A DNA stretch of 62,813 bases, taken from the NCBI RefSeq assembly GCF_002224125.1, contig NZ_NCSM01000008.1, positions 1 to 62,813 of the forward strand, written 5' to 3'. Positions 36,772-45,828 of the stretch are shown here, one piece after another. The notes under the pieces were generated by a model. That model did not search any database, was not told where the DNA came from, and saw only the letters and a list, made by a program, of their open reading frames with translations. Origin of the DNA: Streptomyces sp. NBS 14/10. Lineage in GTDB: Bacteria > Actinomycetota > Actinomycetes > Streptomycetales > Streptomycetaceae. A program made the position numbers and the translations under genes. Position 1 is the first letter of the stretch; each line of letters begins with the position of its first letter.

Positions 36772-37320
36772 ATGCACACGCCCCCTCCGCAGACGGAGCC
36801 CACCGCGCCCACCGACGCGGACATCGCCGCCGTCAAGGAGCAGCTGAACCGCCTTCCGCGCGGGCTGCGCGCCGTCGCGCACCGCTGCCCCTGCGGCAAT
36901 CCGGACGTCGTAGAGACCGCGCCGCGGCTCGAGGACGGCTCGCCCTTCCCGACGCTCTACTACCTGACCTGTCCGCGCGCCGCCTCCGCGATCGGCACGC
37001 TGGAGGCCGAGGGCGTGATGAAGGAGATGACGGCCCGGCTGGCCACCGACCCCGAACTGGCCGCCGCCTACCGGGCGGCCCATGAGGACTACATAGCGCG
37101 CCGTGACGCGATCGAGGTGCTGGAGGGCTTTCCGAGCGCGGGCGGAATGCCGGACCGGGTCAAGTGTCTGCATGTCCTGGTCGCCCACTCGCTCGCCGCG
37201 GGCCCCGGGGTCAACCCGCTCGGGGACGAGGCCATCGCCATGCTGCCGAAGTGGTGGGCGAAGGGGCCGTGTGTGACCCCGTGCGGCGCTGTGACGGACG
37301 ACGCGGGGGACAGAGCGTGA
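36772..37320 (+). CDS. DUF501 protein
   Basis: A 182-residue cytosolic protein of the actinobacterial DUF501 family with the core AVAHRCPCGNPDVVETAPRL, FPTLYYLTCPRA and RVKCLHVLVAHSLAAGPGVN, including several conserved Cys and His that could bind metal. Function is unknown. Its TGA stop overlaps the GTG of ppx (GTGA). Confidence 0.9.
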   Translation: MHTPPPQTEPTAPTDADIAAVKEQLNRLPRGLRAVAHRCPCGNPDVVETAPRLEDGSPFPTLYYLTCPRAASAIGTLEAEGVMKEMTARLATDPELAAAYRAAHEDYIARRDAIEVLEGFPSAGGMPDRVKCLHVLVAHSLAAGPGVNPLGDEAIAMLPKWWAKGPCVTPCGAVTDDAGDRA

Positions 37321-38258
37321 CCCGCGTCGCGGCCGTGGACTGCGGCACCAACTCGATCCGGCTGCTGGTGGCCGACGCCGACCCGGCCACCGGCCGGATC
37401 ACCGAGCTCGACCGCCGGATGCGGATCGTCCGGCTCGGCCAGGGCGTGGACCGCACCGGGCGGCTGGCCCCCGAGGCGCTGGAGCGCACCTTCGCGGCCT
37501 GCCGTGAGTACGCGGAGGTGATCGGCGGGCTCGGCGTGGAGCGGGTCCGCTTCGTCGCCACCTCCGCCTCGCGCGACGCGGAGAACCGCGAGGAGTTCGT
37601 ACGCGGGGTCGTGGAGATCCTGGGCGTGGAGCCCGAGGTGATCACCGGCGACCAGGAGGCGGAGTTCTCCTTCACGGGCGCCACCAAGGAGCTGACGGAC
37701 CGCGAGGGGTTCGCCCGGCCGTATCTGGTGGTGGACATCGGCGGCGGCTCGACCGAGTTCGTGGTCGGCGACGACCATGTGCGGGCCGCGCGCAGCGTGG
37801 ACATCGGCTGTGTCCGGATGACCGAGCGCCATCTGGTCGTGGACGGACGGATCACCGATCCGCCGACGGTCCATCAGATCGCCGCCATACGGGCGGATAT
37901 CGAGCGGGCCCTCGACCTCGTCGAGGAGACGGTGCCGATCCGGGAGGCGGGCAGCCTGGTCGGGCTGGCGGGCTCGGTCACCACCGTCGCCGGTATCGCG
38001 CTGGAGCTGCGGGAGTACGACCCCGCCGCCATCCACCACTCGCGCGTCTCCCTGGACCAGGTCCGCGAGATCACGGACAAGCTGATCGGCTCCACCCACG
38101 CCGAGCGGGGGGCGATCCCCGTGATGCACGAGGGCCGGGTGGATGTGATCGCCTCGGGTGCGCTCGTACTGCTGACGATCATGGAACGGTGCGGTGCCCG
38201 GGAGGTCGTGGTGAGCGAGCACGACATCCTCGACGGGATCGCCTGGAGCCTCGCCTGA
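37317..38258 (+). CDS. ppx: Ppx/GppA exopolyphosphatase-family protein
   Basis: A 313-residue ASKHA-fold phosphatase that hydrolyses inorganic polyphosphate or pppGpp. Motifs are AVDCGTNSIRLLVAD (phosphate 1), TSASRDAENR, LVVDIGGGSTEFVVG (phosphate 2) and GLAGSVTTVAGIAL. It lacks the C-terminal HD-like domain of long forms, like other actinobacterial Ppx1 proteins. The start overlaps the DUF501 stop, so it is co-translated. Confidence 0.9.
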   Translation: MTRVAAVDCGTNSIRLLVADADPATGRITELDRRMRIVRLGQGVDRTGRLAPEALERTFAACREYAEVIGGLGVERVRFVATSASRDAENREEFVRGVVEILGVEPEVITGDQEAEFSFTGATKELTDREGFARPYLVVDIGGGSTEFVVGDDHVRAARSVDIGCVRMTERHLVVDGRITDPPTVHQIAAIRADIERALDLVEETVPIREAGSLVGLAGSVTTVAGIALELREYDPAAIHHSRVSLDQVREITDKLIGSTHAERGAIPVMHEGRVDVIASGALVLLTIMERCGAREVVVSEHDILDGIAWSLA

Positions 38259-38655
38259 CGGGGTCCGGAGGGGGTGTGGACCCCCTGTGAGGGGCCGGTG
38301 GAGACTCGCGCGCAAGAAAGTTCGTGAAAAGCTTCACATGAAAAAGGCCCCTGGTGACCGCCTGGTGTGAGCCCCGGGGCCGGTTCGGCGGCGGTTTCGG
38401 GGGTCGGGCCCGTCCGGCGGCCCCGACGACACCTGTTTCGGTCATATGACAGACCCGTCCCGGACCCCGGTGGTCTACTCTCGCGTTGCCTCACAAGTGC
38501 AGATCAGTGGGGTTGTCAACGCGCCGCCGGGGCTGGTGGTTCCCCTGTGTGGGTATGGCGTGTGTCACGGGGGCCGCGGAGTGTAGCAGACACTCCCACC
38601 ATGCTTGTGAAGGGGCTCACGAGGCACCCCCCTGAGGGTGCTGGATACTCGAATC
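38259..38655 (+). promoter_or_regulatory. ndh upstream region
   Basis: About 400 bases with no gene. It holds the Rex-type operator (38323-38338) and the ndh promoter, which was not located. The early part has a ggtcc-ggagggggtgt-ggacc hairpin near 38262-38284 that may terminate ppx. Confidence 0.5.
38323..38338. promoter_or_regulatory. Rex operator (ROP) upstream of ndh
   Basis: CGTGAAAAGCTTCACA matches the Streptomyces ROP consensus TGTGAACNNNTTCACA in both half sites and spacing, with one mismatch at the first base and one at the seventh. Rex releases such sites when NADH/NAD+ rises, derepressing respiratory genes. The next gene downstream is a type II NADH dehydrogenase, a fitting target. 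Confidence 0.75.
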
Positions 38656-40026
38656 ATGAGCACCACGGAGCGTCCCAGGATCCTCGTTGTAGGCGGTGGG
38701 TACGTAGGCCTGTACGCGGCACGCCGCATCCTGAAGAAGATGCGGTACGCCGAGGCGACCGTCACGGTCGTCGACCCCCGGTCGTACATGACGTACCAGC
38801 CCTTCCTCCCAGAAGCTGCGGCCGGCAGCATCTCCCCGCGCCACGTCGTGGTCCCGCTGCGGCGTGTGCTCCCCAAGGCGGAGGTCCTCACCGGCCGGGT
38901 GTCGACCATCGACCAGGACCGCAAGGTCGCCGTCGTCCAGCCGCTCGTCGGCGAGGCGTACGAGCTGCCCTTCGACTACCTGGTCATCGCTCTCGGCGCC
39001 GTCTCCCGCACCTTCCCGATCCCCGGCCTCGCCGAGAACGGCATCGGCATGAAGGGCATCGAGGAGGCCATCGGCCTGCGCAACCACGTCCTCGAGCAGC
39101 TCGACAAGGCCGACTCCACGACCGATGAGGACATCCGCCGCAAGGCGCTGACCTTCGTCTTCGTCGGCGGTGGCTTCGCGGGTGCGGAGACCATCGGCGA
39201 GGTCGAGGACATGGCGCGCGACGCCGCGAAGTACTACCCGAACGTGAAGCGCGAGGACATGCGCTTCATCCTCGTCGACGCCGCCGACAAGATCCTCCCC
39301 GAGGTCGGCCCGAAGCTCGGCCAGTGGGGCCTGGAGCACCTGCAGAAGCGCGGTGTCGAGGTCTACCTCAGCACCTCGATGGACTCCTGCATCGACGGCC
39401 ACGTCGTGCTCAAGAACGGCCTCGAGGTCGACTCCAACACGATCGTGTGGACCGCCGGCGTCAAGCCCAACCCGGCGCTCGCCCGCTTCGGCCTGCCGCT
39501 CGGCCCCCGCGGCCATGTGGACACCGCGCCGACGCTGCAGGTGCAGGGCACCGAGTACATCTGGGCCGCGGGCGACAACGCCCAGGTGCCGGACCTCGCC
39601 GTCGGCGAGGGCGCCTGGTGCCCGCCGAACGCCCAGCACGCGCTGCGCCAGGCCAAGGTGCTCGGCGACAACGTGATCTCGGGTATGCGGGGCTTCCCGC
39701 AGCGCGAGTACAAGCACGCCAACAAGGGCGCGGTCGCGGGGCTCGGTCTGCACAAGGGCGTCGCGATGATCGTCCTCGGTAAGACCAAGATCAAGCTCAA
39801 GGGCCGGCTCGCCTGGTACATGCACCGTGGCTACCACGGCATGGCCATGCCGACCTTCAACCGCAAGATCCGGGTCTTCGCCGACTGGACGCTGGGCATG
39901 TTCCTCAAGCGCGAGGTCGTCTCCCTCGGCGCCATGGAGAACCCCCGCGAGGAGTTCTACGAGGCCGCCGCCCCGGTCTCCGCGGCCGCCGCGGCCAAGC
40001 AGGCCGAGAAGGCCAAGGCCTCCTAG
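38656..40026 (+). CDS. ndh: Type II NADH dehydrogenase
   Basis: A 456-residue single-subunit flavoprotein passing electrons from NADH to menaquinone without pumping protons. It has the FAD Rossmann motif ILVVGGGYVGLYAARR (about 9-24), a second NAD-binding motif FVFVGGGFAGAETIGE and the C-terminal FAD motif EYIWAAGDNAQV. The C-terminus (RIRVFADWTLGMFLKREVVSLG) is the membrane-associating amphipathic region of NDH-2. It ends in an Ala/Lys-rich tail. The ATG at 38656 gives MSTTERPRILVVGGG. Confidence 0.92.
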   Translation: MSTTERPRILVVGGGYVGLYAARRILKKMRYAEATVTVVDPRSYMTYQPFLPEAAAGSISPRHVVVPLRRVLPKAEVLTGRVSTIDQDRKVAVVQPLVGEAYELPFDYLVIALGAVSRTFPIPGLAENGIGMKGIEEAIGLRNHVLEQLDKADSTTDEDIRRKALTFVFVGGGFAGAETIGEVEDMARDAAKYYPNVKREDMRFILVDAADKILPEVGPKLGQWGLEHLQKRGVEVYLSTSMDSCIDGHVVLKNGLEVDSNTIVWTAGVKPNPALARFGLPLGPRGHVDTAPTLQVQGTEYIWAAGDNAQVPDLAVGEGAWCPPNAQHALRQAKVLGDNVISGMRGFPQREYKHANKGAVAGLGLHKGVAMIVLGKTKIKLKGRLAWYMHRGYHGMAMPTFNRKIRVFADWTLGMFLKREVVSLGAMENPREEFYEAAAPVSAAAAAKQAEKAKAS

Positions 40027-40051
40027 CACCGCGACAACCGCGACACCTCTG

Positions 40052-40099
40052 AACGCCGAAGGGCGTCCGCCATCCGTGGTGCGGACGCCCTTCGGCGTT
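40052..40099 (+). terminator. Terminator after ndh
   Basis: A perfect 19-bp inverted repeat (40052-40070 with 40081-40099, ten-base loop), 26 bases after the ndh stop. Confidence 0.85.
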
Positions 40100-40214
40100 G
40101 TGCCAGCGGATGGTTTTGCCGATTCCAGACGTGTCGGCGGGACTGTACGGCGGGCCTCATGGTGTTTACGTGGTGAGTGAATCTTCCTGACTCACCATCA
40201 CGGAGGTGTCTGAT

Positions 40215-41540
40215 ATGCCCGACGCCGCCCAGCGGCTCGCCGCACTGGCCGAGGAGGGGCTGGGAACCCCGCTCCCGATCCGGATCCGCGCCTGGGACCA
40301 CAGCGAGGCGGGCCCCCCGCACACCCCCGTCCTGGTCGTAAGGCGCCGCAGGGCGCTGCGCAGGCTGCTGTGGAAACCGGGCGAGCTGGGCCTCGCCCGC
40401 GCCTGGGTGGCCGGCGACCTCGACGTCGAAGGCGATCTGTACGAGGCCCTGGACCTGATGGCCGGACTGGTGTGGGAACGCGACCCCGCCGCCCAGCGGC
40501 AGTCGAAGGCCGCCGCCGCCCTCAAGGCGCTGCGCGACCCCGCGCTGCGCTCCGCCGCCCGCACCCTGGTCGGCCTCGCCGGGCCCGGGCTGCCGCCGCC
40601 CCCGCCCCGCGAGGAGGCGCGCCGCGCATGGCGCGGACCGCTGCACACGCTGCGCCGCGACAAGGAGGCCATCAGCCACCACTACGACGTCGGCAACGAC
40701 TTCTACGAGCTGGTGCTCGGCCCCTCCATGGTCTACTCCTGCGCCTACTGGGAGGGCACCGAGGCCGAAGGCGCCACGCTCGAGGACGCCCAGCGCGCCA
40801 AGCTCGACCTGGTCTGCCGCAAACTGGCGCTCAGGCCCGGCCAGCGGCTGCTGGACGTGGGCTGCGGCTGGGGCTCGCTGGTGCTGCACGCGGCGCGCGA
40901 GTACGGCGTGCGCGCCGTCGGCATCACGCTCTCGCAGGAGCAGGCGGCGTACGCCCGTAAGCGCGTCGCCGACGCCGGGCTCACCGACCGGATTGAGCTA
41001 CGGGTCCAGGACTACCGCGAGGTCACGGACGGCCCGTACGACGCGATCTCCTCGATCGGCATGGCCGAGCACGTCGGCTCCGCGCGCTACGCCGAGTACG
41101 CGGCCGACCTCCACGCCCTGCTGAAGCCCGGCGGCCGGCTGCTGAACCACCAGATCGCGCGGCGCCCCGAACCGGACGAGGAGGCGTACCACGTCGACGA
41201 GTTCATCGACCGCTACGTCTTCCCCGACGGCGAACTCGCCCCGGTCGGGCGGACCGTCACCCAGCTGGAGCAGGCGGGCTTCGAGGTGCGCGACGTGGAG
41301 GCGATCCGCGAGCACTACGCCCTCACGCTGCGCCGCTGGGTCGCCAATCTGGAGGCCCACTGGAAGCAGGCCGTACAGCTCACCTCGCCGGGCCGGGCCC
41401 GGGTGTGGCGGCTGTACATGGCGGCCTCGGCGCTGTCCTTCGAGCGCAACCGGATCGGGGTGAACCAGGTCCTGGCGGTCCGTACGCCGGACGGCGGCGC
41501 GTCCGGTATGCGGCTGCGCTCCCGCGACTGGCTGGGGTGA
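40215..41540 (+). CDS. cfa: Cyclopropane-fatty-acyl-phospholipid synthase family methyltransferase
   Basis: A 441-residue SAM-dependent enzyme methylenating unsaturated acyl chains of membrane phospholipids. The N-terminal lipid-binding region is followed by ISHHYDVGNDFYELVLGPSMVYSCAYW, SAM motif LLDVGCGWGSLVLHAA, GITLSQEQ, and the active-site region SIGMAEHVG and HVDEFIDRYVFPDGEL. The ATG at 40215 is eight bases after GGAGG. It lies between ndh and a convergent ABC exporter. Confidence 0.92.
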   Translation: MPDAAQRLAALAEEGLGTPLPIRIRAWDHSEAGPPHTPVLVVRRRRALRRLLWKPGELGLARAWVAGDLDVEGDLYEALDLMAGLVWERDPAAQRQSKAAAALKALRDPALRSAARTLVGLAGPGLPPPPPREEARRAWRGPLHTLRRDKEAISHHYDVGNDFYELVLGPSMVYSCAYWEGTEAEGATLEDAQRAKLDLVCRKLALRPGQRLLDVGCGWGSLVLHAAREYGVRAVGITLSQEQAAYARKRVADAGLTDRIELRVQDYREVTDGPYDAISSIGMAEHVGSARYAEYAADLHALLKPGGRLLNHQIARRPEPDEEAYHVDEFIDRYVFPDGELAPVGRTVTQLEQAGFEVRDVEAIREHYALTLRRWVANLEAHWKQAVQLTSPGRARVWRLYMAASALSFERNRIGVNQVLAVRTPDGGASGMRLRSRDWLG

Positions 41541-41577
41541 GAGCGGGGCTTTCCCCTACCCGCCCCTTCCCGGCCCC

Positions 41578-41700
41578 TGTCGATATGCGGCTCCGCCGCG
41601 CGGGGGCTCCGCCCCGGACCCCGCTCCTCAAACGCCGGAGGGGCTTGATTTGCCCTGACGGGCGAATCAAGCCCCTCCGGGCTGAGGGAAAGCCGCCGTC
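41578..41700. repeat. Intergenic repeat with bidirectional terminator stem
   Basis: It begins with the gcggctccgccgcg element also present in the repeats at 32073 and 53365, then a perfect 16-bp stem (41635-41650 with 41665-41680) around a loop that itself can pair. The stem lies between convergent cfa and the exporter permease and should terminate both. The segment resembles a widespread Streptomyces intergenic repeat. Confidence 0.8.
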
Positions 41701-44244
41701 CTACTCCGCCTTGATGGCCGCCAGCATGTTGAGCTTCGCCGCCCGCCGGGCCGGCCACAGCGCGGCCAGGATGCCGACGAACGCGGCCAGCACCAGGAAG
41801 ACGGTCATCCGCCCCCACGGCAGCACCAGTTCGTAGGTGGGCAGCCCGTTCGAGATCAGCTCACCGGCCGCCCAGCCGAAGAAGACGCCGAGGCCGATGC
41901 CGAGCACCCCGCCGAAGAGCGAGATCACCAGCGACTCCAGCCGCACCATGCGCTTGATGCCGCGCCGGTCCAGACCGATGGCCCGCAACATGCCGATCTC
42001 CTGGGACCGTTCGAAGACCGACATCGCGAGGGTGTTGATGACGCCCAGCACCGCGACGATGACAGCCATGGCCAGCAGCCCGTAGAGCATGTTCAGCATC
42101 AGGGTGAAGAACTGCGCGATGCCGTTGGAGATGTCCTGCTTGTCCTGGACCTGGATCGCGGGGTTGTCGCCGAGCGCCTTCTCGATGGCGTTCTTGGTGG
42201 CGTCGGAGGCCCCGTCCTTGGTCTTCAGCATCACCTGCATATCGGTCACGGTGCGCATATGCGGGGTGAGGGTGGTGTTGTCCAGCATGATGCCGCGGAT
42301 CATCTGGTTGCCCTCGTAGACGCCCGCGACGCTGAGCCGGCCCTTGCGGCCGTCCTCGTAGGTGACCGTGAAGGCCGAGCCGCGCTTCCAGCCGTTGCGG
42401 TCGGCGGTCTTGTGGTCCACCACGACCTTGTCGCCGCCGAGCCCGGCGAAGGAGCCCTCCTTGAAGTCGACGCCGACCAGCTTCTGGATGGTCTTGCCGT
42501 TGACGCCCGTCAGGTACTCGGTGTCGCCGTCGATCCGGGACGCGGAGTTGCGCAGCGGGCTGAGGGCGGTCACCTGGTCGAGCTTGCCCAGGGTTTGCTC
42601 CACATCGGGCGACAGCGGGCGGACGCCGTCGAAGCCGCCCAGGCTGACCACGTAGTCCGACTTGAGGGCGCCGGTGGCCAGGTTGTCGATGCCCTTCTGG
42701 ACGCTGCCCGCGATCACGGTCATGCCCGTGATCAGCGTCAGCCCCACCATCAGCGCGGAGGCCGTGGCGGCGGTACGGCGCGGATTGCGCACCGCGTTCT
42801 GCCGGGCGAGCTTGCCGGAGATCCCGAAGGCGCGCAGCAGGGGCGCGGCGGCCGCGATGAGCGGCCGGGACAGCAGCGGGGTGAGTACGAACACCCCGAC
42901 CACCAGGACGGCCGCGCCAAGACCCATGGGGAGCTTGCCGTCGCTGCCCATACCGCTTCCGGCCAGTACGCCAGCCGCACCGCCCCCGGCGAGGACGGCG
43001 CCGATGGTGTTCCGTACCACCAGGCCGCGGGTGGTCGGCGCGGCGTGCACGCTGTTCATCGCGGCGACCGGCGGGATCTTCGCGGCGCGGCGGCCCGGCA
43101 GCCAGGCGGCGAGCACCGTGACCACGACGCCGACCACCAACGAGACCGCGATGGCGGTCGGGGAGACGACCAGCGGGCCGTCGGGGACGGTGGCCCCGGT
43201 GGAGTTCAGCAGCGAGCGCAGCCCGGCGCCGATGCCGATACCGGCCGCAAGACCGGTGACGGCCGCGACCGCGCCGACGGCGGTGGCCTCGATCAGCACC
43301 GAGCGCGTCACCTGGCGGCGGGAGGCGCCGACGGCGCGCATCAGGGCCAGTTCGCGGGTGCGCTGGGCGACCAGCATGGTGAAGGTGTTGGCGATGATGA
43401 AGACGCCGACGAAGAGCGAGATCCCGGCGAAGACCAGCATGCCGGTCTGCATACCGCTCATCTGCGTCTTGATCATGGCGGCCTGGTCGTCGGCGAGCTT
43501 CTGACCGGTGGTGGCCTCGGCCAGCTTCGGCAGGATCTTGTCGACGCCCGACTTCAGCGTGGCCTGCGAGGTGCCCGCGGCGGCCCTCAGGTCGATCTCG
43601 TCGAACTCACCCGGCTTGGCGAACAGCCGCTGGGCGGTGGGGGTGTCGAACAGCACCAGGCTGCCGCCCGCGGCGACATTGCCGTCGTCGGTGGTGAAGA
43701 CACCGACGACCTTCTCCTTGCGCACCGGGCCGTCCACGGACAGCCGGACCGCGTCGCCCACCTTGTAGTGGCCGCGGTCGGCGGTCTTGGAGTCGAGCGC
43801 GACCTCGCCCGCGGACTTGGGGGCGCGGCCGTCGGTCAGCGTGTAGCGGGGGTCCTTGCCGCCGGTGCCCGGGTAGTAGTTGCCGCCGGTGTTGGCGAAG
43901 CCGTTGCCCAGCAGGTCGCCCTGCTTGTCGGCGACGGCGGTGTAGCCGGAGACGGCGCCGGTGGCCGAGGCGGCACCGGGCACCTGGCCGGCCTGGTCCA
44001 GCAGGCGCTGGTTCAGCCGGGGCGCGGCGCCGGGGTTTCCGGCGTCGTCGTCGGACTTGTGCGGCTTTATGGCGACGTCGACGCCCGCGAAGCCCTTCTC
44101 GGAGCTCTTCTGGTAGGCGCTGGAAATGGTGTCGGTGAAGACCAGGGTGCCGGAGACGAAGGCCACGCCGAGCAGAACGGCGAGCACGGTCATCATCAGC
44201 CGGGCCTTGTGCGCGAGCACGTTGCGCAAGGCGGTACGGAGCAT
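41701..44244 (-). CDS. FtsX/MacB-type ABC exporter permease
   Basis: An 847-residue permease with the N-terminal MLRTALRNVLAHKARLMMTVLAV signal helix, a large extracytoplasmic MacB-PCD-like domain, three helices (FtsX core 1, about 270-400), further helices, a second extracytoplasmic domain (about 520-710) and a second FtsX core (about 720-847, ending RRAAKLNMLAAIKAE). The duplicated-FtsX plan is typical of Streptomyces exporters for lipids, peptides or antibiotics. It pairs with the ATPase gene upstream. Confidence 0.92.
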   Translation of the reverse strand: MLRTALRNVLAHKARLMMTVLAVLLGVAFVSGTLVFTDTISSAYQKSSEKGFAGVDVAIKPHKSDDDAGNPGAAPRLNQRLLDQAGQVPGAASATGAVSGYTAVADKQGDLLGNGFANTGGNYYPGTGGKDPRYTLTDGRAPKSAGEVALDSKTADRGHYKVGDAVRLSVDGPVRKEKVVGVFTTDDGNVAAGGSLVLFDTPTAQRLFAKPGEFDEIDLRAAAGTSQATLKSGVDKILPKLAEATTGQKLADDQAAMIKTQMSGMQTGMLVFAGISLFVGVFIIANTFTMLVAQRTRELALMRAVGASRRQVTRSVLIEATAVGAVAAVTGLAAGIGIGAGLRSLLNSTGATVPDGPLVVSPTAIAVSLVVGVVVTVLAAWLPGRRAAKIPPVAAMNSVHAAPTTRGLVVRNTIGAVLAGGGAAGVLAGSGMGSDGKLPMGLGAAVLVVGVFVLTPLLSRPLIAAAAPLLRAFGISGKLARQNAVRNPRRTAATASALMVGLTLITGMTVIAGSVQKGIDNLATGALKSDYVVSLGGFDGVRPLSPDVEQTLGKLDQVTALSPLRNSASRIDGDTEYLTGVNGKTIQKLVGVDFKEGSFAGLGGDKVVVDHKTADRNGWKRGSAFTVTYEDGRKGRLSVAGVYEGNQMIRGIMLDNTTLTPHMRTVTDMQVMLKTKDGASDATKNAIEKALGDNPAIQVQDKQDISNGIAQFFTLMLNMLYGLLAMAVIVAVLGVINTLAMSVFERSQEIGMLRAIGLDRRGIKRMVRLESLVISLFGGVLGIGLGVFFGWAAGELISNGLPTYELVLPWGRMTVFLVLAAFVGILAALWPARRAAKLNMLAAIKAE

Positions 44245-44271
44245 GGTCAGTCCAAGTGAGGGGGCGGCTGG

Positions 44272-44335
44272 GGGCGTCAGGAGGCGTCAGGAGGCGTACG
44301 GGCGCGGTCAGGCGGCGTACGGGCGCGGGTCAGGC
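44272..44335 (+). repeat. Short tandem repeats between exporter genes
   Basis: ggcgtcagga occurs twice and ggcgtacgggcgcgg twice in tandem in the 126-base gap between the ATPase and permease genes. No gene or hairpin of note. Confidence 0.6.
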
Positions 44336-44370
44336 CGACCGGTGTGGTCGGGCCGACCGGCGCGCCCGGC

Positions 44371-45153
44371 TCAGCTCGTACGGCCCTTGGCGTCGAAGCG
44401 CTTCATCCGGTCCAGGACCGCCTCGGCGGTCGGGTCGCGCAGCTCGTCGACGATCCGGCCGTCGGCGAGGAAGACCACCCGATCGGCGTAGGCGGCGGCG
44501 ACCGGGTCATGGGTGACCATGACCACCGTCTGGCCCAGTTCGCGCACCGAGTTGCGCAGGAAGCCGAGGACCTCGGCGCCGGCGCGCGAGTCCAGGTTTC
44601 CGGTCGGCTCGTCGGCGAAGATGATTTCGGGCTTGCCGGCCAGCGCGCGGGCCACCGCGACACGCTGCTGCTGACCGCCGGAGAGCTGGGCGGGACGGTG
44701 CTTGAGCCGATCGGACAGGCCCACGGTCTGCACCACCTGGTCCAGCCACGCCTTGTCGGGCTTGCGGCCGGCGATGTCCATCGGCAGCGTGATGTTCTCC
44801 AGCGCGTTGAGCGTGGGCAGCAGGTTGAACGCCTGGAAGATGAACCCGATCTTGTCGCGCCGCAGTTGGGTGAGCTTCTTGTCCTTGAGCGAGGTCAGCT
44901 CGACGTCGCCGATCCGGGCCGAGCCGCCGGAGACCGTGTCCAGGCCCGCCATGCAGTGCATGAGAGTCGACTTGCCCGAACCCGACGGGCCCATGATGGC
45001 GGTGTACTCGGCCTGCTGGAACTCGACGGAGACACCGTCGAGGGCGACGACCTGGGTCTCGCCCTGCCCGTAGACCTTGGTGAGGTCCGTGGCCCGCGCC
45101 GCGGCGGTGGCGCGGGCGGCGGCGGCCTGGACGCCGGAGGGGGTCGTGGTCAC
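44371..45153 (-). CDS. MacB-type ABC exporter ATPase
   Basis: A 260-residue ATPase with Walker A GPSGSGKST, Q-loop FIFQAFNLLP, signature LSGGQQQRVAVARAL, Walker B EIIFADEPTGNLD and H-loop VTHDP. This is the LolD/MacB subfamily that energises FtsX-type permeases from the cytosol. An Ala/Arg-rich 20-residue leader precedes the domain. It is the first gene of the two-gene exporter operon. Confidence 0.94.
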   Translation of the reverse strand: MTTTPSGVQAAAARATAAARATDLTKVYGQGETQVVALDGVSVEFQQAEYTAIMGPSGSGKSTLMHCMAGLDTVSGGSARIGDVELTSLKDKKLTQLRRDKIGFIFQAFNLLPTLNALENITLPMDIAGRKPDKAWLDQVVQTVGLSDRLKHRPAQLSGGQQQRVAVARALAGKPEIIFADEPTGNLDSRAGAEVLGFLRNSVRELGQTVVMVTHDPVAAAYADRVVFLADGRIVDELRDPTAEAVLDRMKRFDAKGRTS

Positions 45154-45559
45154 GGTGGGGGCTCCTGTCGTGCGGTCGGGGACTTCAAGGCTTTAAGGCG
45201 TTCCTCCCATGGTCCTCGACGTAAAGAGGGCCGGGATCCGTCCGCGCTCCGGTTTCCGTACGGGACTCGGGACGTATGCCCCGGCCCCCGCGTCCTCCTT
45301 GGGGAGGAGAAAACCCCCCGTCCGGGGGCGTCGAGATTGCGTCAATCCCCGTTGTACGGGTGGTGCGGCATATGGGCAGGTCCGATGGACGCGGGTGTGT
45401 GCGGTTGCCCCGACCCGATGCTGATGCACCCTCAGTTGCCAATAAAATAAGACAACCTCGGTTCGTCGATCCGCTGTTCGGGGGCGTGCCCCCGGATAGG
45501 CTCGTGGTTGCTCTCCTATGGGGAGGGACGTACGCGCTCGTACGGCCCAGGGAGCCGCT
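45154..45559. promoter_or_regulatory. Divergent region between exporter ATPase and tRNA-Leu(UAA)
   Basis: About 400 bases without a gene. It contains an unusually AT-rich dyad, ttgccaataaaataagacaa (45436-45455), a ggggg-cgtg-ccccc hairpin (45479-45492) and a TAGGCT -10-like hexamer (45497-45502) that would start the tRNA transcript about 50 bases upstream of the mature 5' end. Confidence 0.45.
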
Positions 45560-45642
45560 GCCCGGATGGTGGAATGCAGACACGGCGAGCTTAAACCTCG
45601 CTGCCCCTCGCGGGCGTACCGGTTCAAGTCCGGTTCCGGGCA
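45560..45642 (+). tRNA. bldA: tRNA-Leu (UAA anticodon), bldA
   Basis: An 83-base class II tRNA. The acceptor stem GCCCGGA (45560-45566) pairs with TCCGGGC (45635-45641). The anticodon stem GCGAG/CTCGC encloses the loop CTTAAAC, giving anticodon TAA (45592-45594). The T arm is ACCGG-TTCAAGT-CCGGT, with a long variable arm before it. CCA is not encoded. In Streptomyces the tRNA reading UUA is BldA, which limits translation of TTA-containing developmental and secondary-metabolism genes. Confidence 0.95.
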
Positions 45643-45828
45643 CACCCAGACCTTGTTGCCGCACGCTGCGTGCGCACCCGGTCGCCCAACGTCTACCGCG
45701 CGGGGCCCGCATGGGCCTCGCGTCGCTCGCGCGCGCGTGGAAATATCCTCCCTGGGCACTAGGGTGCTTTCTTTGCTTACCTATTACTCTGTAGTCAAGG
45801 TCGCGCAGGGCGGCCATGGAGGAGTGAG

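Noticed and set aside
42259..44259. A 666-residue plus-strand frame inside the exporter permease
   Set aside because: Shadow of the permease; low-complexity and lacks a ribosome site.
45185..45817. Minus-strand frames of up to 210 residues across the tRNA
   Set aside because: They run through a complete tRNA and show no homology or codon-bias support.
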